The notes beneath the pieces were generated by a model that saw only the letters and a program-made list of their open reading frames with translations, was not told the DNA's origin and ran no database searches. From NCBI RefSeq assembly GCF_001540865.1, contig NC_033637.1, positions 3,677,349 through 3,741,348 of the forward strand: a stretch of 64,000 nucleotides of DNA, in the 5' to 3' direction. How positions within the stretch are numbered: the first letter of the stretch is position 1; each line of letters begins with the position of its first letter. This stretch comes from Ananas comosus. Taxonomy: Eukaryota > Streptophyta > Magnoliopsida > Poales > Bromeliaceae. Position numbers and translations under genes: made by a program. Positions 33,560 to 45,100 of this stretch are shown here, one piece after another.

Positions 33560-36500
33560 TAACAAAAGAAATCAAAGTATATATCCTCGAGAATATATGC
33601 AGAGAAGGTAAGAGTGGGATAAGAATCAGCAGCAAAATTACTCCACACAGATACAACGTGACAACAATCAAAGCTATACATACAAGATAAGGAAACTGGA
33701 ACTTTAACAAGAAATAAACAAATTTACAGCATAGTCTAAGATGCTAGGAACAAACAACCAAAAATAATGTGGAACAACATCAAAACTACAAATATATACA
33801 TGACACACAAGCCAGTACACGAGCGACAATAAATATATACCAAGTAAGAATATAAGATCACAATGTGAATAGCTGTAACAAGAAATTACACAGATTCTGA
33901 AAGGGAAGAAAATATTTAGAAAACAGCACAAGACAGGAAAAATGCAAGAGGGAGCCAGGCAACTGAATACAACCTACAACATGTTGGTGAAAAAATTAAA
34001 CAGATTATGGAAGAGACTTTTGTGAATGTAATTGAGCTGCATGAGTTCCAGCGACAGGAAGACTCCTCGAAGTTGAATATCCAGAATCCCAGATGAACAA
34101 ATGTAACTTGAATCTCCAGTTCATCAACTAGTAATACAGAGATATCCTAATTGTTGTTTGAACCAAAAAAAAAATGGAAAAAAACCAACTACACATACAA
34201 AAGACAAACAAAAAAGAAACATTGATAACAAACTTCAACAAGCAAGGGCCCAATTATCACATCTATGAGGTCTACAATCTCCGTAGCATCTAAAGACAAC
34301 ATGCAATCCAGTGAGCAAAAAAGCCCATTTTCGGAGAACCATTTCAAATACAAAAGATACATTATGCCACCTAACACCAAACCAAAAGCAGACAATTCAA
34401 TTAATCACTTGTGGCATGGCTTTATAGGCGAAGTGGCTGAAACAATTTTAACAAGATGCTTCCAAATTTGTAGCAATCAAACAACAGGATGGACAGGGGA
34501 TATCCTTGTTAGAGCACCAATCTCATGGAAAGAAACAACATTCCAAGTATCACACTAAGTGATGATTCCTTACAGCGAGCTGCAATACATGCTCAATGGA
34601 AGATTGTTTCATGAAGTGATTGATTTCACTGTTCTCCTTCAGTTACGAACCCCTGGTTATTCACTAGGTTACATTGTGTATAATGCTCAATTGAGAGGAG
34701 GTAACACAAACTAGTTCAAGTACAAACCAGACGACTCGACAATCTAGTTTGACTCATACCCTTTTTCAGCTGCAAAGATAAGCATGATGTGTACAGTGGG
34801 AATTCAGATATACAACAGATGTAAGAACAAACTTTGAGACTGTACAACTTGAATACCCCTTCTTTCTTAACATTTATACAAAGCTTATGGTTAGACTATG
34901 TACAAACACATTTCTTCCAGTTACAATGTAAAATCACGTATCCTACTAACGGAGGACATGTCTACAAAAGTGAATGTTATCTCCCCATATGATGCTCCAA
35001 TTAGCAATGTATGTGATTAAATATTCTCCATATCATGTGCTTCAAAGTCACCAACACGCTAATTTTTCACATATTGGTCTTGTGAACTGATAATAAAAAG
35101 GAAAAAACCATATTACAATTTTAAACAAAAGGAGAAGAAGAAAAGAAAAAAAGTCTGAACAAAGTTTATCTTCTGATAAGTCAAGAAAGCTACAATATAT
35201 TTCAACTGCACATAAAAAAGCAGTCAAGAATTGATGACATAACGTCGTCGAATTAGGGTTTCTAGTCCTATTCATGCACAATTATATCATATTCTGAATG
35301 AATGACCTAGCGAGCCTTAGAGATGCAGCATCAATCAGGATATTGACACTCAAAAAGATCACAAGTTCCAATAGTCAAAAATGGAAGTTTGATAGTAAGG
35401 AAATAATCTAGTCTTGCATTTTGGAAAAGATACTACCAAACATACTGTCAAAGGGAAAAGGATGGCTGCCATTTTATGATAACTTAAGACCTAAGTTAAA
35501 ATAAGGAGCCCACCCGTGCACACTCTTGCGCACGTGCATGTATAGGTGCCATCATGTCGAAAGATATCCCTACTTTCCTATCTTATCACCACATCTAGCT
35601 AAATGACAGTCCAATTCCTTGGCAAATAGCAAACATACTAGTCCTTGTCAGAATATTTACATGTTCTCCTCTTAATATTGTACTAGCCATGAGACAGAGC
35701 CAACATGGCCAGCACAAGAAATCGTAATAGTGCAAAAATCTGAACAAATAAGACTAATAACCAGCAGGCTTTATTCCCCAATTAATTTAGATAAGCTCCA
35801 TGAATCTCCCTTTTCACAATTGAGCTTGCAATCCATCTTAATATTAGCCTAAGCATACTTTACAAAAGAGATTTTTTGTCTATTGACTCGTAAGAATCCA
35901 CGTGAATGTCAAAACTGAAAATTGCTGGCCAGGGAGGCTTTATGAAGTTGGACAGGCCGGTTCTCATTTGGCTAAGAAAAAGGAAAGAATTAAATCTTGA
36001 TTAAAAGAACTGAAAAGATGAGCACCGAGAGTATCACCTAAAAAGAAGCAACAGGAATGGGATATAATTGCCGTACATACACCTAAAAAGCATGACCTAA
36101 TAGAGTTCTAAAAAGGAAAAAAATGAAATCAAGTCACCATAATCTTGTGAGAGTGATAAGAGGTTACTAGGGAAGACAGTTCACAAATGTAAGATTAAAG
36201 ACTAAATGCATGAATGACGGATACTAGCAACAACTGTTCTATTGTCTCACAGGTTTTGCCGCTTGCATCCCACATATAGAATAGCTAACTGTAACACTGT
36301 CATAAAAATCCTATGCCAACTTTGCAGAGAGTTTAAATCTCTTTCCTCAGAGTCTGTTATAACCATTAATACATGCGCTTATATAATCTTTCTCACTCAA
36401 ATGATGAAATTCTTACTAATTATAACAAAATGCGAAACAATACAATATTTAGTTACATGCTGGGAAAACTCAGACTTCCTCAAAATTAGCTATTAATTTC

Positions 36501-38055
36501 GTTGATGCAAAAAAAAAAAATTATGCTTATGACTTAATATAGTATTTGAAGAAGAAATACTACAGATTTGCGCTGAATTAGTCTGTTGTTTTTCAATGGC
36601 CCAACAGAGTTGAGAATGATTAAACCGGGGGAAGTGTAATGGATGGCACTTAATAGTAATTAAGTGGGCCTTTCACCACCTATCCTGGTTCTGAGCAAGC
36701 AAACTGACTCTCCCATCTCTACTTTCTAGGTTTTGGGGCAATCAGTTCCCTGGCTTACTAATGACCACTTCGAGAAGAACTTTACCATAAATAGATTAGA
36801 AAAAAAGGTTGCCGTCCCTTGTCACAAAAAAAAAGCAATTGTCAAAGGGCATGCATTAGGATGAATTACAGTAAGTATATAGTTGAGAAAAGATGAAACA
36901 CTAGCTAGCAGAAGGAAGGGAATACAAAAATAAATAATTATTTCAGTATGAGACATTGAAGTGGCAGGTTTTGATAGTATTCTACTTATGAAACATAACA
37001 ACATGTACATAACTGATAGACTCCCACTCTAAATTTTATGACCATAAAATTTTCCAAAAACAAAATACGGAGCAGCATTAATTTGGTTCATAAATCCCTT
37101 ATCATTTGAAACCACAAAGAATTTTATGACAGTACTCAAATCTTTCATGCATCAGTTCACAGAAGGGTAGACACCTAATTTTGGGTCAGTTAAGGTTTTC
37201 CCAGAAGAAGGATTGAATTTCTGTGCATTTTCCAAGCATTTCCTAAGAACCACATACAACTTTCCTCAACAATTATTTCATGACTTAATGGCTTCCGATC
37301 AAACCCAATATGAAGAATCAATGACATAGGGTCCCATAACTATTTCCTACAGTACTACGTGTTGAACCATTTAAACTTACAAAGTGAAATTATCGCTTCT
37401 CGCTGAAGCAAACAGAAATAATACCAAGAAAAAAATAACTGTTCAGATAAGGACTAGAAAAATACTAATGCAATGCAATCCAACAATTAATGCAGAGAAA
37501 CATCTTATCTCTCAACAAAACAAAGAATGATAAAATATACTCACACAATGGAGGAGGTATTAAATAGACACCTCCATGTATACTATTGAATATTTCAGCA
37601 TTTAAACTGTGTACAGGCAGAATTTCTCACCAGTAAGAAACTACAAGGAATACCAACTTTAGACTGTCATAAGCTACTTATCAAACAAAACAACAAAAAG
37701 AACACAGAGAAGAAAAGAAAACAAATGGTATGTACAATAGCAGCATAACCAATATCATCAACTAAAGAGCTCATAAATGTCTTTTAGTCGTGTGTTTATA
37801 GTAATTGTTCACGATATAGGGATGTGATCAGCCTCAGTGATAGCTGATTCACTGCCAGTTTCTAAAAGTTTAAAATGCAAACAAGTATTACTAGCTGTTT
37901 CAAGCACATAAATATTAAAAGCGCCACAAATAGTTTGTCTTATGTTATGCAGGAGTAGCAGTCTTTCCTTCAATACTGGCATTAACTTACTTTGTCAATC
38001 TGAGGCCAACGAAGAGGCATCAGCTGCGATCGACTTCTATGCAAGATATATATTT
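33560..38055 (-). other. Gene-free tract, possibly spliced 3'UTR of the CFIm68-like gene
   Basis: No coding sequence is seen over 4.4 kb and few transposons are recognisable. The minus strand is T-rich like plant introns. Sixty-five bases after the CFIm68-like stop codon the minus strand reads CAAA|GTAAGTT (donor at 37990). A good acceptor, TTATCTTTGCAG, precedes an exon-like tract starting near 34769. This suggests 3'UTR intron(s); transcript data would be needed to confirm it. Confidence 0.35.
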
Positions 38056-39864
38056 TCACTCGCGACGTCTCTTTCCATACTCTACATCCCTAGAGCGCGA
38101 TCTATAATCTTCTCCATGCGACACCCTTGACTTGCTTCGAGACCTTGAAGAGGACTGCCCCCTCCCCAGGTCATCTCCGTTATCCAAGTCCCACTCTCTC
38201 TGCCTGTAGTCCCTGTGCCCATCTCTCTCCTCTTTGTACCGCTCTCTATCATACCTATCTGAATCTTGCTCCCTCTCGTCACGATGCCTCCTCTCAGGAT
38301 TCCCCGACCAGTCACGGTCTGGAACTTTCTCCTTCTCCCTAGAGGCATTCGATCTCCCACCTCTCTCATTGTTCATTTCCCCATAGCCATATTCAGAAGC
38401 AACATCATCGCCATCATCACCACCCATGCTTGAGTCATTCCACATCCCCATCGGCGGTCCTTCCATTCCGCCGCTGCTCATCATTCCCATTCCATTTCCA
38501 GCCATTCCACGGTTGAAAAATGCCGGGTTCACATGAGGTGCGACTCCAGGAAGCCCGACAGGATTGACAGCTTGAAATGGAGGAATCATCCCAGGAAAAG
38601 CCGGAGCGGGAAATGCACCGAAAGGACCTCCTCGACCCATGAAGGTTGGGTCAAATGCCGCACCCATTAGACTCTGCGGGTGCATAAACCCACCGGCAGG
38701 ACCCCCCATCGCGGGCCCAGCTAGGCCGTGCCCATACGGCCCTGCCGAGATACCGACCCCAGCTCCTCCACCTGCACCCCCTATTATTCCCTTCGCACCC
38801 ATGAACCCCCTTCCCCTCATCTGCCCACCAGCACCGCCATTCGGGCCTCTGTTCATAAAGCCCTGCCCACCTCGGCCCCATCCGGCCTTACCGAAGTTTC
38901 GTCCACCACCATCATTGCCCTGATTACTCATTCCGCCACCTCTACCCATACCATCACTCATTTGCCTCCTCCCCTGTGCTTGGCCTTGGTTTTTATTCAT
39001 ATAAGTCGTGTTCATCTGCTTCAAGGACTGCGGCGACGCAAACGCCACCACGCACGGCCGCCCGTTGAACGCGTGGCCGTTCATTCCTTCCTTGCAAGCG
39101 GCCGCGGCCGCCGCCTCATAGAACTCAACCTGGCAGTAGCCCTTCGACTTCCCGCTCGCCCTCTCGTCAAAGAACTTGATCTCTTTCACCCTCCCGAACT
39201 GCATCAGAATACTCTCAAGGTCGGAATCGGTGGTCCACCAGTGGAGCTCCCCAACAAAGAGTGTCGTCGGGCCGTTGTTATCCATAGAGCTCATCTCCTG
39301 TCTCACGCCGTCATTCATCGCAAGATGGTTATCACTCGGAGGAGGCAGCGGAGGCTGCGCAGGCGGCATAAGCGGCGGATTTCTGGATTCTGGAGGGAGC
39401 ACCGAAGGCCCAGCAGCAAACTTGGCTTCCATTCCGATTCCGGAATGAGTTCCGGCATTTACCAGACTGTTCTTTGGTGCAATCTCCGGCACCATGTTAC
39501 TTTTTGGGGGAATTTCCTCCGGGTAATCCCCGCCGCGCTCTGCCGAACCCTTCAGATTGAGAAACACACTAGGTCTCTGATCAGTTTCTTGCTGCCCATA
39601 GCTAGAATTCACCTCCTTATCTTCCACTCCATTACCATACGGCTTCGGCGGTTCGGACTTTTGCTTCATGGTCTGCATAAAACCCTCGCCGACGTTCACA
39701 TCGCTGTAGAGATCGTCGAATTCATCATCATCCCCCATCATATCCTCTTCCGCGATGGCGGGGATGGCGCCGCCGCCGCCGCCGCCGCCATAGTGGCGAA
39801 GCCTCTGATTACCCCCAAAATCATCCTCCTCATAATCCAACTGCTCTTCCGTCATGGGATCCAT
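38056..39864 (-). CDS. CFIm68/CPSF6-like RRM protein of mRNA 3'-end processing, 602 aa
   Basis: Intact single-exon frame. An acidic N-terminus (TEEQLDYEEDDFGG, DDDEFDDLYSDVNVGEGFMQ) is followed by one RRM at about 200-278 with RNP2 LFVGEL (202-207) and RNP1 KGYCQVEF (241-248). Then come long Gly/Met/Pro/Asn-rich low-complexity sequence and an RS-like C-terminus with RE/RD/RS repeats ending DVEYGKRRRE. This order (acidic, RRM, Pro/Gly-rich, RS-like) is that of the large subunit of cleavage factor Im (CPSF6/CFIm68; Arabidopsis AT5G55670/AT1G13190 group, recalled). With CFIm25 it binds UGUA upstream of poly(A) sites. The low-complexity region is prone to phase separation by composition. The 5' leader (to about 40400) contains a (CTT)n tract on the sense strand and may hold an intron. 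Confidence 0.9.
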   Translation of the reverse strand: MDPMTEEQLDYEEDDFGGNQRLRHYGGGGGGGAIPAIAEEDMMGDDDEFDDLYSDVNVGEGFMQTMKQKSEPPKPYGNGVEDKEVNSSYGQQETDQRPSVFLNLKGSAERGGDYPEEIPPKSNMVPEIAPKNSLVNAGTHSGIGMEAKFAAGPSVLPPESRNPPLMPPAQPPLPPPSDNHLAMNDGVRQEMSSMDNNGPTTLFVGELHWWTTDSDLESILMQFGRVKEIKFFDERASGKSKGYCQVEFYEAAAAAACKEGMNGHAFNGRPCVVAFASPQSLKQMNTTYMNKNQGQAQGRRQMSDGMGRGGGMSNQGNDGGGRNFGKAGWGRGGQGFMNRGPNGGAGGQMRGRGFMGAKGIIGGAGGGAGVGISAGPYGHGLAGPAMGGPAGGFMHPQSLMGAAFDPTFMGRGGPFGAFPAPAFPGMIPPFQAVNPVGLPGVAPHVNPAFFNRGMAGNGMGMMSSGGMEGPPMGMWNDSSMGGDDGDDVASEYGYGEMNNERGGRSNASREKEKVPDRDWSGNPERRHRDEREQDSDRYDRERYKEERDGHRDYRQREWDLDNGDDLGRGQSSSRSRSKSRVSHGEDYRSRSRDVEYGKRRRE

Positions 39865-40363
39865 CCAATGCTCAACTCTAAATCAGATCAAAAATGGAAA
39901 CATAAAATCTAATAAAGAAAAAAAAAAACAATTACTGCTCAATTAATTAAACAAATTTGGTAAGCAATCAAAAAGCTTGTTCATTTACTGAGCTTGAACA
40001 TAGGCAGAACCCAACAAACTTGCCCAAAGGTCAAAAATCAAATTTTGGATAGTAAGGATGCATTTAAATTCCAAATTCAACACCGAAAAACCACAAAAAA
40101 AAAAAAAAAACCATAATCCCAAAAGCTAAATAGATAAAGGGGGCATTAATGGTCCCTTAGCCACTTTAAAAAGTTGGATTTAATCACCTCTCCCTCTAGA
40201 GTTTTCTTTGTGGGCGGCTCCTGTTTCGTAGTGTATCCACCCTTCTACGCTCTGAGCCAAAAAGCACTTCCCCTCGTTGGGGCTTCTTTAGGGGGAAAAA
40301 GAAGGGGATCTACTCCTAAACTGTTTCTGCAAGAACCAGTTCAACTCTGAATGTAGGAGAGAA

Positions 40364-40500
40364 ATGGAGGAAAAGAGACGATGGTATGAAGAAGAAGAAG
40401 AAGAAGAAGAAGAAGAGGGACATTTTTTTTTTTTTTTAAGGGGGGTAGGGGGAGTCAACACGGAGGAGCGTAGACCGGGTGCACGGGAAACAAAGAAAAG
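40364..40500 (-). promoter_or_regulatory. 5' leader/promoter of CFIm68-like gene
   Basis: Contains (GAA)n on the plus strand (40388-40420), i.e. CTT repeats in the sense direction, and ACCGGGTGCACG (about 40474-40485), a partial match in reverse orientation to the motif found upstream of three other genes. Exact transcription start is not visible. Confidence 0.35.
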
Positions 40501-40984
40501 GTTTTTGATTGGACCGGACCGGGTGGACCGGGTGGCTTCGGCCAATGGCGTGTTGGGTTTTGAGCTTGGGTTTGGGCTCTTGTTGGGTGATTGGTTGTTT
40601 TGGTTGGTTCAAATGTGTTGCGAATCGATTGGTTTAAACCAGCTTCGTGAAAATGACGTGTTTTATTGTTGTCGATAAACGTGAGGATAAAAAATGGTAA
40701 AAATGCTACCAGAGCCCTCACCTATGGGTTGTCTTGAAATAGGCCCCTTAGCTTTTTTTTTTTTCTTCTTGATGCTTCTCCGTCCTTAATTATTTTTTAC
40801 TAAAGGTATTTTAAAGTTAAATTTGAAATTCATTAAAATTAATGAACCAGTAAACACACACACACACACACACACGAAAAAAAAAAAGAAAAAAAGTTCA
40901 TATATCCCAATAATTTTCACAAAACACAAAAAATCACCCATGCTTTATTATTTCTTTTTGGGTGAAAAAATTCTAACGTGTTAG

Positions 40985-41296
40985 GTACCGTTTGGTCCGG
41001 ATATAAGCAAAATTAGCTATTACAGGGATAGAGACAAGGATGGGGATAAAAAAAAATAGTATTTGGATGAAAATTGGGTTGTTCCCGAGAATAAGAAAAA
41101 TAGCGTTTTGATAGATAATATGAAATAAGAAAAATATTAAGTAGTTTTATATAGAAAATAGAGGTGTTGGTGGGGATAATTATAATCGGTTATTATAGGT
41201 AACCGAGAACTACTGTTCTCGAATAAAAATTTAGCGTTTGAATATAAAGGAGGGAAAAGGACCTATTCCTATTCCTATCCCCTAACCAAACATTAT
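40985..41296. mobile_element. Foldback MITE, second member of the 7912-8658 family
   Basis: GTTTGGTCCGGATATAAGCA at the left and CCCCTAACCAAAC at the right are inverted. The interior GGTTGTTCCCGAGAATAAGA and CGTTTTGATAGATAATATG match the element at 7912-8658. Confidence 0.55.
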
Positions 41297-42118
41297 TCCC
41301 TAACCAAAAACTCACTGCCTAAGGTATATGAAGTGTTTGGTACAATCTTCTCCCCGCCACCGTTAGGCACCCAACGCTTTCGCTAACGAAATTGCACCAA
41401 AAGCACTTGAAAAAAAGAAATTCATCGTCTCAGCTAGCTATTGCAAACACCCGAAATATAGGAACTATGAAATTATACCAAAGCACTTTACTAATGGCCC
41501 TTCCGGTATTGAGCTCTAACACTAGTGGACAAAACAAAATTAGGACAAAAATATATAAAAATATATTTTTCTATCTTTAATAAGACAGTAAATTAAGAAC
41601 CATAACCATAATTTTTACCATCCGTAACGCAATATCTAGTAATTCCCAACGATGCTTTAGAAGCACAAAATAACAAAAGAGAGATGAGCTAACAATAATG
41701 TCTCTTGCAAATATTTGCCTTAACTGGAGCAAACAACAGAGCAAGTAATAGAGTGCGCTCGCGAAGCGATTGCAACTAATTATATCAGATTAAAGTTATC
41801 ATTGAATGAGACATTATTTGCTAGTCAAAAAAGTAATTAAAGTCACCAACTGGTGTGTACCAATTTTTCTTTCCTTGCCCCCCTCCCCCACTTCATTTAA
41901 ACTAAAAGAACTATGAGATCTATGGAACAAATTAACAGCAAGAAAACTGAGGCTTAAGATACAACATCTAATGTACAAACTCATACAAATACCCCTCCTC
42001 CCGTTTATCTTCTCTTCTGTACAACTACTCGACAACTATCCATGAAGAGTAATGTTGTTCTTCGCTGTGGCTTTACGAGGCGATTCATAGGTTTTATCAG
42101 AAACAAGAGCTTCGGCAG

Positions 42119-45100
42119 TTAATACATTCCCTTGAAGACCGGATTTGTGCGGCATATGCTCGCGCCGTACTCTTCGTATTCTGCTTTGGTGTGGCAAGCC
42201 TGCATAGAATACAAGTTGCTAAATTAGCTTATCAAAATTACTAGAGCGAAATACATCCAGCAGTTTCTCACAGATTTTCAGCTCTGTTTTCGCTTTTGAG
42301 TTCACAAGGTGGCTTATGTGGCATATGCTCTAAGAATTTTTTTCTTTTCTTTTTTCTGCGTGTTAGAACTGTCTATTTTAGCCTACTATTTGAAATGGAT
42401 GCTTTATTCTGAGAAGCAACAGCTGGAAGTTTGGCAAGGAAAATGATTTGAGTTTGTCCTATGGCGACAAGCTGAAATAAGCTTGTGATTCCCGAAGGAG
42501 AAGCTCCAAGTTGAAGCTTCCACTTCTGCTGCCGCAGCAGTTAATGGGAATTTAAATAAAAAAGTTATTGGTGCTTTGAAGAACACTAGCTTTACTCGAA
42601 AGCACTGACGTGCACGCTCTAGCTGGGCCAAATAGGCTCCAAGTAATTTTTTTAATCTACTTGCATAGTGTGAAACAACCGTTATACTCTAGTACCAAAG
42701 CTTAAGCTGTTAGATAACGGTGTTTAAACATTTTTATATTTAACACTCCCCCTCTTGGGCTCGAGATTTTTTAATCGGCCCATGACGTGGGCTTGAATTA
42801 AATGGGAGGAAATTAATATGTTAGGAGCCTGGCATGACTCGAACTCAGGACCTCCTGCTCTGATACCATGTGAAACAACCGTTGTACTCTAAAAGCTTAA
42901 GCTATTAGAGAATGGTGTTTAAACATTTTTATATTTAACACAGATAGAACTAACGTACAGCACTGGACTGCTTATCACAGCAATCTTTTCGCTTTGTCTG
43001 CCAGTTTTTTCATCCGGCAATAAGATAGGGATGCTAGCTAGAAGTTTGACATGATGCAAAAAGATAAAGAGGGAACATGCCTTGAATAGGCTTTGTAATT
43101 AAGTTTTGTGTGAAGCAATATCTTGAAAAATAAGTGCTTGACCTGCTACCAGCTATTCTCCATCTTTGGAGGAAAAAAAGCAATGACAATTCTTACACTA
43201 ATGGCAATTCAAAGGGACCTGAGGATTAGCATCGGAAGGAACACGCGAGTAAACATACACAGACAAGTGTGCCAGCATGTGTGCCGTGTGTCAAACTGGA
43301 AATCTGTATAAGGTTATACTTTCAGAACTGGAGATTCATATCATGCGACCCACATTACAGTTGATGTATGTGTGGTTTAAGAGTGTCAAGTTTGCAAGAG
43401 AGAGAAATTTGACAAACATTTGGCCAAAAAATTAACAAACATTTATACTAGTTTTCCTGCATGATGCACAGTTACAGTAGATGACTAGATTTATCATCCA
43501 ATCACCTCTGATTAGAAGGTCAAGCTCTTCAGCACTCATATTGGTAATTTCTAGTGCCAAGAAAATAGTTCTCAAAGGATAATTAATGCTTGTTTTCAGG
43601 CTAATTAAGAATTGTTTATAATCAAAAGAGATCTCAAAGTATAGACAAGTACCCCATAAAATTCAGCAGTTGAAGCAAGTACAGAGCCTCCAAACCAAAC
43701 TGCATATCTTTGGATAGGATGACTGACCACACTGACTTCGATGGGTTGAGACTGAAATTGAAGTAACAGGTTAGTTTTGATTCTCTAGTACTGCAACAAC
43801 AAACACCAGCCCCCCAACAAAAAAAAAACTCTCTTCTCTTCTCCCCCACAAAAAAAAGAAAAAAAAAAAGAAAACAAAACACCCTGCCAAACAACTAAAA
43901 GAAGCACATATGCACAAAACAAAATATTAGACGAATAAGGAATTCCTACTTTTATCTCCCCGCCAACTCGGGAAGCTGATGCGCTAACCCGAGTATCTAC
44001 AATCTTTTTCAGATCTCGCTGTAGCCTTCTGTGGAAGTCCTTGAACATCGTTGATCCCCCAGATAAAACAATATTCTGAGACAGTGGTGAAACACTTGAA
44101 AATCACAGGAAAAAAATGAATAATCCACTAGAAGATTGGACATGAACAAGTATTTTGACAGTGCATACCTTATAGAGAGCCCTCCTCGTGTCAATTGGGG
44201 ATGATTGAATACATTTGTCAATAACGGCAGGTAAAGGGGTGGTAAAGTTACTAGTATAAATCTCAGGATTAAAGAAAATCTGCATAAAGTGTGAAAAGAA
44301 ATGAGTGGAATTATTCAAACGAAGAAATTATTTTTCACTAAGCATAAAGAATGTAGGAGTTATCAGTGTGCATTCAGAAAACCCACATTAACCCAACAAG
44401 AAGAAAAAGAGCATGCAACAGAGTTTAAGATTTCTACCCATATCCACAAGTATTGAACTTGTGGAGTTGAATGTGTAACTACTAAATACATCACTATCAC
44501 CTACAAATATAAGTTCAGTAGCACTTGTATGACAGCTATTTCAAGGTGTTATAGCAATATTCCAATTAGTATAAAAGAACAAAAGAGCTTCTCTAGCACC
44601 TTTCAAGCAATCTAGACAAGCAAAAAGACATGTATGGCAAAGTAAATAGCATGGCTACCTTTCAGGTACCAGTTGTCTAACCATTGCAAATGTTTTACGT
44701 TCTTATATACGGAGACCCCTACTATTATAGCTTGTTTTGATTTAGGTCCCTTAAGATTTTCTAAGTTTCATTTCAAACAGTCCAAACTAATAGTAACTTT
44801 GACATGCGGCAATACATCGCTACTGTTTGCGTACTAAAACCAATTGACATCTAAGGGCAAATCCATTGAAATAAACAGGATGTCTAATTGTCCAGGCGGT
44901 AATGATAGTATCTTGCACCTGAACCGGTGGCTCACTTTTTCTAAAAATCTTCAAATCATACAAAAGTGCCAGTTCAAAGGGATATCAAAATAACTTCAAC
45001 GGACCAACATCAAACAATGTACAATTTGATGAGTCTCTAGACTCTTCTACAACAGTTTCAAATATTTGTTTACTTCTCTATCGACTCTGCCATAAAACTT

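Noticed and set aside
38728..39912. 394-codon open frame on the plus strand
   Set aside because: It is antisense to the RRM/CFIm68-like gene; its His/Arg/Leu-rich translation is a by-product of the GC-rich sense codons and shows no domain.
42830..42870. Possible tRNA gene (CGAACTCAGGACC...GATACCATG)
   Set aside because: No cloverleaf can be formed; it is the TRIM interior and primer-binding site.
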